Source: Desulfuribacillus stibiiarsenatis (GTDB taxonomy: Bacteria > Bacillota > Bacilli > Desulfuribacillales > Desulfuribacillaceae). From it: 64,000 nt of DNA. Below the pieces are notes generated by a model, which was not told the DNA's origin, did not search any database, and saw nothing but the letters and a program-made list of their open reading frames with translations. A program made the translations under genes and the position numbers. Below are positions 1 to 8,862 of this stretch, in pieces (position 1 is the first letter of the stretch; each line of letters begins with the position of its first letter). The stretch covers positions 1 to 64,000 of the forward strand of contig NZ_MJAT01000036.1 in the NCBI RefSeq assembly GCF_001742305.1, read 5' to 3'.

Positions 1-200
1 CAGCTACTCCTAAAGGGGCCTCCGCTAGTGCCGCTATATACAGCATCATCGAGACAGCAAAAGCAAATGGACTGAACATATACAGCTACCTAAACTATCT
101 TCTCTTATACATGCCGGATACTGATTACCGGAATAGGCCAGAAGATTTAGAAGATTTAATGCCTTGGTCTCCGCGTATACTAGCTGAATGCAAGAACTAG
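1..200 (+). pseudogene. IS66-type transposase (TnpC), C-terminal end only, cut by window edge
   Basis: The frame with codons starting at position 3 reads open to TAG at 198-200. It gives the typical IS66 TnpC tail: a KGASASAAIYSIIETAKANG segment, then a YLNYLL segment, then DLMPWSP before the stop. In this family the region is the end of the DDE transposase after the catalytic core. Only about 65 residues are inside the window, so whether the full gene is intact cannot be judged. It marks a mobile element just upstream of the nuclease-helicase pair. Confidence 0.85.
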
Positions 201-249
201 TGCCACATGGTATTAGTTCTTTTTTGGCACCCTGTTATTGAGCGGTTAC
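201..249. mobile_element. possible right end of the IS66-type element
   Basis: IS66 elements end in inverted repeats that begin GTAAGCG at the outer edge. The downstream non-coding stretch contains GAGCGGTTAC ending at 249, which is close to the reverse complement of that end. The left end is outside the window, so neither the inverted repeat nor the 8-bp target duplication can be confirmed. A second TTAC-like end near 287 is possible. Confidence 0.3.
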
Positions 250-363
250 AAATAAACACGTATTTGATAACGGGTATGTATTTGATTACCGTTTTATGTG
301 CTACAGATATGATAATTATGGATTTTATGATAATATATAGTAAAAATACAAAGGAGGGCATTG

Positions 364-3357
364 ATGAAAGGGTATGTAGAGTATTTACATCAAATCTGTG
401 ATAATCACCCTATTAAAGAGAAGATTTTACTTGTCGAAACGTATGGCATAGGAACACAAATTATTGCTGGATATGTGGATGCAGGGTATGACGCATGTCA
501 TATAAAAGTAAGGACGGTATTCGATCTTGCTACGGATTTAGTAGAGACATATTCTCCAACGGCAAAAGAGATATTAGAGCAACCGATTGCGATCCAGCTC
601 CTTTTTACTATGCTTAAAGAGATGAAACGAACAAATTCTTTACAATATTTTACCGATATCGAGATTACTCCAGCCTTTACCCACTCCGTCCATCAGATGC
701 TACAAAGTTTGCGTATGGCTGCCTATACGAGAGATAATTTTAATAGCGACTGCTTCATATCCTCGAAGAAAGCCTATGATTTCTATAGTATTCTATTACA
801 GTATGAACAACTCTTGATTGAACGAAATGTTGTAGATACAGCTGATATTTTAATAGAAGCACTGACTTACGCTAAACCTCATGGAGCTATTTATATAATC
901 CAACCAAACCTAATGTTATCGTATCTAGAAGAACAATTGATAGAAAGAATTATGGGAGACAATTCATATGTTCTACCCCTAGCACCTGTGTATGGAATTC
1001 CGAATCCTATACAAAGTAAGTACCAAAACTCTTCCGATGGCGTACCCACCTCACTTAGTTACCTTTACGATTTAAAGAACAGTCAAAGTTGTCCAGACCC
1101 TACATTGTTCACGGCCCAAACAACGGAGTTAGAAGTGAAAAACACCTTTCAGTTGATGAAGGAAAAGCATTGGAAATGGGATGAGTGTGTCCTTTTCTAC
1201 ACCAATCAAGATCCATATTGTAACCACATTTATCAGCTTGCTGAAAAGGCAGACCTACCTGTTACGTTTGGAGATGGAATACCGATTCTATACAGTCGAC
1301 CAGGTAAGCTGATACAAGGTTGTATCCGTTGGATTAAGTCGAACTATAGTGTGGCGGCCTTTATAGAGATGCTAAATGATGGGGTGTTGGCTTTCGGAGA
1401 CAGTGCACCTTCAAAGGCAAGGATGGCACGGTTGTTAGTGACGGCCAGGATTGGATATGGACATAGCCGATACCTTACACAGCTCGATCGTGAGTTGAGT
1501 CGAGTTGAAGAACAGGTGCAAGAGGCGGATGAGCAAGGTTTTATTGACCACTATGAGAAAAAACTTGAGCATCTACTGTGGTTACACCAATGGTTTGAAG
1601 CTGTCTTTCATAAACTTCCATCGGAAAGCAATCAAATTAATTTCAAAAAGCTTTTGACGGGGATTTCCTACTTGCTGAAAAACTTCGGCAGAACAGGTTC
1701 GGCGCTAGATGAAGTGGCAAAGACGAAAGTCCTCGATACCATAAAACTGATTCTACCGTATACAGATGAAACGGTATCTATGTATGAAGCCTTTGATTGT
1801 ATTCATGATTGTTTATTGACGATTCAAGTGCAACAATCATCCCCTAAACCTGGGCATCTTCATGTGATGTCCTATCAGCAAGGAATATACAATGTTCGTA
1901 ACAATGTATTTGTTGTAGGTTTAGATAATCGGAAGTTCCCGGGACACTCGAGCCAAGACCCGCTCCTATTAGATGAGGAACGGGCACGTTTGGGACATGG
2001 GTTACGGCCACTACAGGAACAGGGGAACGTTAGGTTATATTCGATGTTGCAATTATTAGCAGAATCGAGCGGGTCAGTAACGCTTAGTTACTGTAATTTT
2101 GACATGGGTGGAAACCGACCTTTATACCCTTGTCACTTATTTCTTCAGGCCTATCGTATGAAAGAGAATGATGATAATCTCACATTTGAACAGGTTAAGA
2201 AACAACTGGATACCATTAAGCCTGCCCATTTTATAGAAAAGAAGGACTTCTGGTTCGAACAATTACTACAAGCCCAACCTAGTAATGTAAATGAGTTTCT
2301 TCAGAGAGTATGGAATAACATCCAGGAAGGTCTAGTGGCACAACAACAACAACGAAATGAGTTCCATTTGACCCCGTTCGATGGTGTAGTTGAGATAGAC
2401 CCAGAGGAGGCGGCTGAAGTTGGTGTAGCCCGTTACTTATCAGCGGGAACATTAGAAACATTGGCGAAATGTCCCTATGGTTACTTCCTGCAAGAAATAT
2501 TGAAGGTTACACCGAAAGAGGAGATTGTTTACGATGCGACTAAGTGGTTAGACCCTGCTTCAAGGGGACAGTTACTACATAGTATTTTTGAGACCTTTTA
2601 TAAAGAGTTAAAGCAAAACAAGGAAAAGCCTTCATGTATTCAACACGAAGAGATGATGGTAAACATTGCAAATGCAATCATAGAAGAATATAGGGAGGAA
2701 ATTCCACCACCGAGCGATCGAGTATTTCGTATGGAAGTAGAAGATATCCACCATTGCTGTAAGATTTTCTTGCGGGAAGAGGAAGAATACTGTGAGAATT
2801 ATGAGCCAGAGCATTTTGAGTACTCTTTCGGTAGAAAGGGCGACGAGCCGGCAGTCATAACTCTTCCATCGGGTAAGCAAATTAAGGTGGCGGGAGTTGT
2901 AGACCGTGTAGATCGACGTAGTGATGGAAGATATCACATTATCGATTATAAGACGGGAAGTACATATAATTACAGTGACCAAAAGTTTTTCCGTGGTGGC
3001 AGGCAGCTCCAGCATTTCATATACGCTCTGGCCATTGAACACCATTTGAATCTCGACCCTGGATCAGTGGTTGAAAGCTCCTATTATTTCCCGAGCGTAA
3101 AAGGATTAGGGAAGCGATATGTCAGAGAACAAAATGATGCAGTGCGCACGAATGGTATGGATATTCTAGAAAGGTTATTAAAGTTGATTCAATCGGGACA
3201 CTTCGTTATGTCAGACGATGATAACGACTGTAAGTACTGCTTGTATATTACAGTGTGTAGAAGGGAGTTCTACCATCCTGATACAATCAAGGGTAAGCAC
3301 TCGGACCTTACTGCAACGGGTTTACAAAGATTCAAGGGGGTGAGGGACCATGGGTAA
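364..3357 (+). CDS. addB: AddB-like PD-(D/E)XK nuclease subunit with Fe-S cysteines
   Basis: About 997 aa, somewhat shorter than B. subtilis AddB (about 1170). An AGGAGG six to seven bases before ATG 364 makes it a better start than TTG 361. The C-terminal third carries a RecB-like nuclease signature (VDRVDRR then HIIDYKTG, residues about 846-866). Four cysteines that bind a 4Fe-4S cluster in AddB are seen: one near residue 703 (AKCPYGY) and three in CKYCLYITVC near 956-965. The N-terminal Walker A of AddB (GxxGSGKT) is replaced by ETYGIGTQ, so the ATP site looks lost. It overlaps the AddA-like gene by 8 bp, so the two are translationally coupled and probably form one complex for double-strand end resection. 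Symbol given by family and partner; the sequence is divergent. Confidence 0.75.
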   Translation: MKGYVEYLHQICDNHPIKEKILLVETYGIGTQIIAGYVDAGYDACHIKVRTVFDLATDLVETYSPTAKEILEQPIAIQLLFTMLKEMKRTNSLQYFTDIEITPAFTHSVHQMLQSLRMAAYTRDNFNSDCFISSKKAYDFYSILLQYEQLLIERNVVDTADILIEALTYAKPHGAIYIIQPNLMLSYLEEQLIERIMGDNSYVLPLAPVYGIPNPIQSKYQNSSDGVPTSLSYLYDLKNSQSCPDPTLFTAQTTELEVKNTFQLMKEKHWKWDECVLFYTNQDPYCNHIYQLAEKADLPVTFGDGIPILYSRPGKLIQGCIRWIKSNYSVAAFIEMLNDGVLAFGDSAPSKARMARLLVTARIGYGHSRYLTQLDRELSRVEEQVQEADEQGFIDHYEKKLEHLLWLHQWFEAVFHKLPSESNQINFKKLLTGISYLLKNFGRTGSALDEVAKTKVLDTIKLILPYTDETVSMYEAFDCIHDCLLTIQVQQSSPKPGHLHVMSYQQGIYNVRNNVFVVGLDNRKFPGHSSQDPLLLDEERARLGHGLRPLQEQGNVRLYSMLQLLAESSGSVTLSYCNFDMGGNRPLYPCHLFLQAYRMKENDDNLTFEQVKKQLDTIKPAHFIEKKDFWFEQLLQAQPSNVNEFLQRVWNNIQEGLVAQQQQRNEFHLTPFDGVVEIDPEEAAEVGVARYLSAGTLETLAKCPYGYFLQEILKVTPKEEIVYDATKWLDPASRGQLLHSIFETFYKELKQNKEKPSCIQHEEMMVNIANAIIEEYREEIPPPSDRVFRMEVEDIHHCCKIFLREEEEYCENYEPEHFEYSFGRKGDEPAVITLPSGKQIKVAGVVDRVDRRSDGRYHIIDYKTGSTYNYSDQKFFRGGRQLQHFIYALAIEHHLNLDPGSVVESSYYFPSVKGLGKRYVREQNDAVRTNGMDILERLLKLIQSGHFVMSDDDNDCKYCLYITVCRREFYHPDTIKGKHSDLTATGLQRFKGVRDHG

Positions 3358-6300
3358 GACTATCGTAGATAAGGCAGCGCGGGAACGTATTGAAAAGGAA
3401 GTAAATACGAATTTTTTAGTGGAAGCGGGTGCAGGGTCAGGAAAGACTACAAGTCTCGTGCAACGAATGGTGTATTTGATTCAATCGGGGACAAGTACGA
3501 TCGATGAAATCGTGGCCATTACATACACTCGAAAAGCTGCCGATGATTTAAAAATCCGTTTCCAAGAGACATTGGAAAAAGCTTGGGCAAAAGCGACCAA
3601 TGGACAGGAACGACTACTGCTAGGAAATGCACTACAGAACATGGAAAGATGTTTCATAGGGACGGTCCACTCCTTCTGTGCACGAATACTCAGGGAAAGG
3701 CCCATTGAAGCAGGGTTAGATTTGAATTTTAAAGAGTTAGAGGAAGAGGATGATCAGGAAGTCCTTAATGAGGCGTGGCTTACATTTATCCATCATGTGC
3801 AGATAGAGAAACTGGAACTTTTACAGGAAATTCGTGAAATCGGCATCTCAGATACAGGTTTGTTCGAATGCCTACAAACAATTAAGGATTATCCTGAGAT
3901 TCGGTGGGTAACGAAGGTAGTTCCTAAGCCTGCGCTAGAGGGTGCATTTAAGGCATTGATGCAGGTAGTTCAGGAGGCAAAGCGCTTTATTCCTGATACT
4001 GAGCCAGATAAAGGTTATGATTCATTACAAAAATCAATTATCTCAGCTGTCATAAAGTTCCGTCATATGAAACAGGGCAACGATGCAGAGATAGTAGACA
4101 TTTTTACAATTTTCGATAAAGAATTAAAGCCGACCTATGTTCGCTGGAATCCTGCAAGTAAGGAAGACGTGAACTATTACTATGAAACAATTTCTAGCCT
4201 TATGGAAGGGACAGTTCGTCCGCTCTTGCAATGTTGGAAGGAGTATTGTCATCCGAAACTGATATCCTTTCTTTTTGAAGCATTGAAAGAATACAATCGG
4301 ATCAAGAAGGAACGATCTCTGCTAAATTTTCAAGACTTGTTGATGTACACGACAAAGGTATTGAGAGAAAATGCCGAGGTAAGAGAATATTTTCAAAATA
4401 AATATAAAAGGCTATTAGTCGATGAATTCCAAGATACAGATCCAATTCAAGCGGAGTTTATGTTTTATTTGACGAGCGAAAATATAAACGAAAAGATATG
4501 GACAAAGTGCAAGCCAAAGCCTGGATCGCTTTTTGTAGTCGGAGATCCGAAGCAAGCAATTTACCGTTTTCGTCGCGCCGATATTGATACATACAATCGA
4601 GTCAAAGATCTCATTAAAAGTCACGGCGGCGATGTTTTGCAGCTTACCATGAATTTTCGGACCATTGACACCGTAACGACCAAGTTGAACGAAGTATTTG
4701 AAAGGCTGCTTCCCGAGCAGGAGAGTGCTTATCAGGCAGCGTATAGGCCATTGCATTCGTACCACGAGGATGTAGGACAACTGCTCTCGGGCATCTATCA
4801 GATTAATGTATCGTCAGCGTGTACTAAAAAAGAAGATATACTACACGAAGATGCAGTTAATATTGCATGGTGTATAGCAAATTATATAAAGCAGGGCTAT
4901 CAAGCTAAAGATTTCTTGGTACTCACACGTTACAATGAAGGCATTACCACCTATGCACAAAGGATAGAAGAGTATCGAATCCCTGTCAGTATTAGTGGAG
5001 ATATTACGATAGGTGAAATGAAGGAGTTTAAGGATTTGTCTATACTGTTGCGCGTTTTCGCTAATCCTCTTGATGAAGTGGGGATTTTGGCAGCGTTACG
5101 GGGAATCTTCTTTGGCATCAGTGACAATGAATTGTATCAGTGGAAACGGGCTGGTGGGGCATTCTCGCTATATGCTGAGCATCCAGAGTTACTAGATGAA
5201 AAACCCGAAGAAAAAGTTAAATTTGCTTTAACAAAGTTATGTAGTTATCAGAAATGGGTAAATCGAATGTTACCTTCTTCTGCTATGGAGAAAATCATCG
5301 AAGATGTCGGGTTTTATCCGTTGCTCGTAAATAACCAATTAGGGAAGCGTGCATATAAGGGACTTATGCAAATTCTTGAGGCCCTAAGAGCACATGAGGG
5401 AGCGAATACAACCTATAAGCAAGGATACGAGTTATTAGATAAACTGATTTGCGAAAAAACCGTAGTCGCCAACATAGAAGGGGAAGAAAATGCAGTCCGA
5501 ATTATGAATGTCCACAAGGCCAAGGGGTTAGAGGCACCGATTGTCTTTCTAGCGCATCCGGCCAAAATGGTCAGTCCAGAAATGGGCCTTAATCGGCATA
5601 TACGACGACAAGGAGATGAATCTGAAGGGTACATTGCCTTTTTTATAAGGGAACAATTTAAAAATAAGGAACTTGCTATACCGCCAGATTGGGAGCAAGT
5701 AAAACAAGAGGAGCTTCGATACCTTACGCAAGAAGAGATTCGGATTGTATATGTAGCAGCCACACGGGCTGAAAAGGCTCTTATTATAAGCTCTTGTGCC
5801 AAGGATAACAAAAACCCGTGGGCATCATTGTTGCAAGTATCGGAAGACAATGCAATTACAGTTCCAGACGACATAGAAATGGAATGCCAACAAGGGCAAG
5901 TAGTACTAATCTATGAAGAATACGAGCGAAACGTAAATGCGATTAATCACTGGTTAGAAATTGGCAAAATGAAGACTTACGACTCATGGACTCCTACAGA
6001 AAATAAAGAAATATTTGATCCGGCAATTGTACTAAGAGAAGCCGGTGGCGGTAAGGATTGGGGAATCATCATCCATCAAGTTTTGGAGAAAGTTGTTAAA
6101 GGGATAGATTGTACCCACTACATTAAAAACATAGTAAGAAAATACAATCTCCCAGCAGAGCGTGAAGCCGAGATCTGGAACTATGTCCAGACGTTTAAGG
6201 AAACTGATGTGTGGCAGGAACTTCAATCGGCGGAGGAAATCCATACGGAAGTACCATTTGCAATCAAAGTTACACCAGGGCATCCAATGTATGAACAGAT

Positions 6301-6532
6301 ACAGAAGTCAGACACTGCGGGGTATCCTATCACAATAAAAGGCGTCATTGATTTAGTATATAAGTATAATGGGATTTGGAACATTGTCGACTACAAGACA
6401 GACCGTCTTGTGAATAAGGAAGACTATCAACTGTTAACTGACTACTACCAACAGCAGCTAGACATTTATAAGCAGGCATGGAGCCAGTTATCAGGGAAAG
6501 AGCAGATTCAGAAAAGGCTTTTATTTATATGA
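3350..6532 (+). CDS. addA: AddA-like UvrD-family helicase with C-terminal RecB nuclease domain
   Basis: 1060 aa superfamily 1A helicase. Walker A AGAGSGKT lies at residues 26-33, motif II LLVDEFQDTDPIQ near 355, motif III GDPKQAIYRFR near 400, and motif VI VYVAATRAEKAL near 800. A RecB/AddA nuclease domain follows: WGIIIHQVLEKV near 903, then GVIDLVY and VDYKTD near 997-1018, with a downstream QLDIY. In AddAB this subunit is the 3'-5' translocase and one of two nucleases in recombinational repair. It is somewhat shorter than B. subtilis AddA (about 1230). It starts inside the end of the AddB-like gene. It lies beside an IS66 end and orphan genes, so a defence role or horizontal arrival is possible, but the motifs fit the housekeeping enzyme. 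Confidence 0.85.
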   Translation: MGKTIVDKAARERIEKEVNTNFLVEAGAGSGKTTSLVQRMVYLIQSGTSTIDEIVAITYTRKAADDLKIRFQETLEKAWAKATNGQERLLLGNALQNMERCFIGTVHSFCARILRERPIEAGLDLNFKELEEEDDQEVLNEAWLTFIHHVQIEKLELLQEIREIGISDTGLFECLQTIKDYPEIRWVTKVVPKPALEGAFKALMQVVQEAKRFIPDTEPDKGYDSLQKSIISAVIKFRHMKQGNDAEIVDIFTIFDKELKPTYVRWNPASKEDVNYYYETISSLMEGTVRPLLQCWKEYCHPKLISFLFEALKEYNRIKKERSLLNFQDLLMYTTKVLRENAEVREYFQNKYKRLLVDEFQDTDPIQAEFMFYLTSENINEKIWTKCKPKPGSLFVVGDPKQAIYRFRRADIDTYNRVKDLIKSHGGDVLQLTMNFRTIDTVTTKLNEVFERLLPEQESAYQAAYRPLHSYHEDVGQLLSGIYQINVSSACTKKEDILHEDAVNIAWCIANYIKQGYQAKDFLVLTRYNEGITTYAQRIEEYRIPVSISGDITIGEMKEFKDLSILLRVFANPLDEVGILAALRGIFFGISDNELYQWKRAGGAFSLYAEHPELLDEKPEEKVKFALTKLCSYQKWVNRMLPSSAMEKIIEDVGFYPLLVNNQLGKRAYKGLMQILEALRAHEGANTTYKQGYELLDKLICEKTVVANIEGEENAVRIMNVHKAKGLEAPIVFLAHPAKMVSPEMGLNRHIRRQGDESEGYIAFFIREQFKNKELAIPPDWEQVKQEELRYLTQEEIRIVYVAATRAEKALIISSCAKDNKNPWASLLQVSEDNAITVPDDIEMECQQGQVVLIYEEYERNVNAINHWLEIGKMKTYDSWTPTENKEIFDPAIVLREAGGGKDWGIIIHQVLEKVVKGIDCTHYIKNIVRKYNLPAEREAEIWNYVQTFKETDVWQELQSAEEIHTEVPFAIKVTPGHPMYEQIQKSDTAGYPITIKGVIDLVYKYNGIWNIVDYKTDRLVNKEDYQLLTDYYQQQLDIYKQAWSQLSGKEQIQKRLLFI

Positions 6533-6680
6533 ATTTATTAGCAATAATTGCTGCTAACATTACTAGATTAAAAACGGAGCAATTGTCGCTATATCCAGAC
6601 TACTTAATAATTATTATATATTTATGAATCATCAATAAAGTATTACCACAAAAAGGTCGAAAGATGGGAGTGTTGAAATT

Positions 6681-7676
6681 ATGACATTAATGGGATTAGA
6701 GTTACCTAGTAACATAGAATTTACACAAGAAGATGATAAACATATTAGAATGCATATTGAAAAGCCAATGGAAAATATGCAGAATGATAGTGCTGCTTTC
6801 GAAGCATGGGCTTTGTGTTTAAAGGCAAAAATGAATTGCAACATTATTCTAAGTTACCAAGAATATAATTGCTGGGATAAATCTTTCTACAAACTATGTT
6901 GTAAACAAACACATTACATGAGATTTTTGTATAGGTTATGGAAGTTTAGTGAACTGATGAGTGAATGGTTTAAAATAGATGTTAAATGCATAGCAGATGT
7001 AGAACAATTTAAAAGGATGTTTTTAGAATTAAAAGCAAATAGACAATATATTAATAATACTCCAATAAATGAAAGTGAAACTAGTAAATCTAATGAACAT
7101 AGAGATGAACATTTTGTTGAAAAAGCTTTTATAACTGCAGTTGGCAAAGAGAAACTGAATCAACTATTGGCTGAAGAAAAAGAGAGTAAATTAAAAATTA
7201 TTAATAACCAACTGCCAAACGGACTATTTAAAGGAAAGTTGGTAGGGGATATAAAAGAACTTAACAGGATATTCCCTACAGGGTTTATTGATTTATGGGG
7301 CATTAGTGAAAAAGATGATCTATGCATATTTGAACTAAAGATTGACAGTAATAATCATGTAGGTATAATTTCACAATTGTTTTTCTATGCAAATTATTGC
7401 AAAGATGTTTTCTATGATAAAGTATATAACGACAGAATACAGAGCTATAAGAGAGGATATAAAGAACTACATAATACTGTGAAAAGTGGCATTGTAAGCA
7501 TTAAAGCGTATTTTCTAGCACCGGGATATCATAAAGAAATTAATGTGAATAGAAACAGAATAGAAGAGATTCTTAATCAAAAGAAAGATATTACCAAAAT
7601 AGAGTACAAATTTCTTGATTATGACTACGAATCGATAAAGGAAATAGTAGATACTAGTGTAAAAATTAAATTGTAA
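6681..7676 (+). CDS. unrecognised protein with a possible PD-(D/E)XK nuclease core
   Basis: 331 aa; I do not recognise the family. The C-terminal half contains GFIDLWGI (residues about 200-207), then CIFELKID (about 214-221), then an ISQLFFYA helix. This D, E-x-K, helix-Q order is typical of PD-(D/E)XK endonucleases and related restriction or repair enzymes. The N-terminal 150 residues show no motif I can name. No membrane segment or signal peptide is visible. The start ATG at 6681 has only a weak GGGAG ribosome-binding site about 10 bases upstream. It is AT-rich and lysine-rich, unlike the flanking housekeeping genes, which suits an accessory gene. It lies 148 bp after the AddA-like gene, so co-transcription is uncertain. 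Confidence 0.55.
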   Translation: MTLMGLELPSNIEFTQEDDKHIRMHIEKPMENMQNDSAAFEAWALCLKAKMNCNIILSYQEYNCWDKSFYKLCCKQTHYMRFLYRLWKFSELMSEWFKIDVKCIADVEQFKRMFLELKANRQYINNTPINESETSKSNEHRDEHFVEKAFITAVGKEKLNQLLAEEKESKLKIINNQLPNGLFKGKLVGDIKELNRIFPTGFIDLWGISEKDDLCIFELKIDSNNHVGIISQLFFYANYCKDVFYDKVYNDRIQSYKRGYKELHNTVKSGIVSIKAYFLAPGYHKEINVNRNRIEEILNQKKDITKIEYKFLDYDYESIKEIVDTSVKIKL

Positions 7677-7677
7677 A

Positions 7678-7974
7678 TTATTTCATTTTATGAATCTGCT
7701 TTAGCTCTTCCAAAACCAGCATGAATTTTTCGTGACTTTGATGAGTTAACAAGCAATTAAAACCGATATACAGCAAATCTCTCTCAAATGTACTGAGACG
7801 ACTGTTATGAACATTAAGGTTAATAACCATATTAATCATAATATCTTTAACAGATTCTATGCTATATGCTGCATGAATAACAGCGAGTTTAAGTGCAACC
7901 GGCCAATAGGGCTCTATTAGTTCATCAATTATTAATAGACCGTAATCGTTAATGTGTAATGATAAGTCAATCAT
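7678..7974 (-). CDS. orphan 98-aa protein, possibly a nonsense-interrupted gene
   Basis: 98 aa, mostly helical by eye, no motif recognised. The best ribosome-binding site on this strand, AGGAGG at 8005-8010, is six bases from an ATG at 7996-7998 in the same frame. That reading gives MYKNP and then an in-frame TAG at 7981-7983. The next in-frame ATG (7972-7974) opens the 98-aa ORF but has no obvious ribosome-binding site of its own. Either the gene carries a nonsense mutation, or the short peptide is a leader that couples translation to the main ORF. It converges with the nuclease-like gene (1 bp apart) and diverges from the wHTH gene across the palindrome-bearing intergenic region. Confidence 0.45.
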   Translation of the reverse strand: MIDLSLHINDYGLLIIDELIEPYWPVALKLAVIHAAYSIESVKDIMINMVINLNVHNSRLSTFERDLLYIGFNCLLTHQSHEKFMLVLEELKQIHKMK

Positions 7975-8047
7975 GATTTTCTAAGGATTTTTGTACATGA
8001 TGCACCTCCTATTTATTTACAATTATATAGAATGGAAGTTACCAAAG

Positions 8048-8122
8048 AGACAACTGTTTGTCGCAATTCTGTAAGTAGAAAGAATGCAAAAGTGCATTTT
8101 ATCAAGCGACAAACAGTTGTCT
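8048..8122. promoter_or_regulatory. 17-bp inverted repeat made of two palindromic operator-like sites
   Basis: A perfect 17-bp inverted repeat: AGACAACTGTTTGTCGC at 8048-8064 and its reverse complement at 8106-8122. Each arm is itself a palindrome of the form GACAA-N4-TTGTC, with centres 59 bp apart. It lies between the divergent genes at 7974 and 8195. A third, very similar site (GACAC-CTGT-ATGTC) lies at 9440-9453 before the gene ending at 8852. This pattern fits dimeric repressor operators, most simply for the wHTH protein next door. The long arms could also form an RNA hairpin. Confidence 0.55.
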
Positions 8123-8194
8123 TTTTACTATTATATTTTCGTTTAATATAGGTAAATAAGCTAGAGATATGTAAATGGAAGGAGGATAAATAGA

Positions 8195-8695
8195 GTGTTA
8201 TCAAAAACAGCCCGTCAACTTATTATTTATCACGTATTTCGATTTACAAAGAGTGTGAGCATACGAGATATTAGGCTCTATATCTCTATTAAAAATAAGA
8301 CTGCCTATAGAGATATTAAGGACTTAAATAATGCGGGCCTTTTACAGACTATATTCTCTAAGAAAGATCAGTGTTATGTCCATCACAAATCTACCTATGA
8401 TGATAGTGAGCAGTTTTATGATCCCAAATATACTGAAAATCAAGCATATAATCGTCATTTAGATAAACTGCGACGATTAGGAAGAATAATGAATAGATTA
8501 CACTACAATACACTAAGTTATAGTGACTGTCTAAACTGGTACCAAAAGGCATTCCCAGGTGTGAGTACAAGAACGATGCAAAGAGATTTCAAAGAATTGA
8601 CATCTATTGGTTACACCATCATATATGACCGCTTTGAAAAATGTTACTATATTAATTTTCCGCGATTTGAGGATGATATTAGGCAATGGAAATAG
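8195..8695 (+). CDS. wHTH transcription factor resembling the N-terminal part of WYL/DeoR-type regulators
   Basis: 166 aa. Two segments look like winged helix-turn-helix units: residues about 15-50 (SIRDIRLYISIKNKTAYRDI then DLNNAGLL) and about 110-155 (CLNWYQKAFPGVSTRTMQRD then FKELTSIGY). The second matches the helix-turn-helix and wing that precede WYL domains, but the protein stops there with no sensor domain. Start is GTG 8195, nine bases after AAGGAGG. Its location beside the paired palindromes suggests autoregulation and control of the divergent gene. No ligand domain is visible, so any signal must come from another partner. Confidence 0.65.
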   Translation: MLSKTARQLIIYHVFRFTKSVSIRDIRLYISIKNKTAYRDIKDLNNAGLLQTIFSKKDQCYVHHKSTYDDSEQFYDPKYTENQAYNRHLDKLRRLGRIMNRLHYNTLSYSDCLNWYQKAFPGVSTRTMQRDFKELTSIGYTIIYDRFEKCYYINFPRFEDDIRQWK

Positions 8696-8862
8696 TAGAT
8701 CTCCATACTAGTGGCCACGCTAGCATGGAGACTATGGTAAAGATTTCAACAATATGCAAGCCTCAAAATGTTATACCAATTCATACGGAAAGAGCGTACT
8801 TATTCTCTAATATATTTGATAATGTTAGAATAGTAAAAGATGGAGAGGAAGTTAGTAAATAA
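8686..8862 (+). pseudogene. fragment of an MBL-fold exonuclease (RMMBL C-terminal domain)
   Basis: A 58-codon ORF overlapping the end of the wHTH gene by 10 bp. It contains DLHTSGHASMETM and NVIPIHTERAYLF, which are the two conserved blocks of the C-terminal RNA-specificity (RMMBL) domain of beta-CASP metallo-beta-lactamase RNases. The catalytic MBL and beta-CASP domains, several hundred residues in intact family members, are missing. A TAG stands immediately upstream in the same frame. I read it as a deletion remnant, possibly of a gene once linked to the neighbouring island. A translated stand-alone peptide cannot be excluded. Confidence 0.65.

Noticed and set aside
2632-3045. 137-codon minus-strand ORF within the AddB-like gene
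   Set aside because: It is a shadow of the conserved nuclease domain on the other strand and has no family features.
5413-5874. 153-codon minus-strand ORF within the AddA-like gene
   Set aside because: It is antisense to conserved helicase motifs and lacks a ribosome-binding site.
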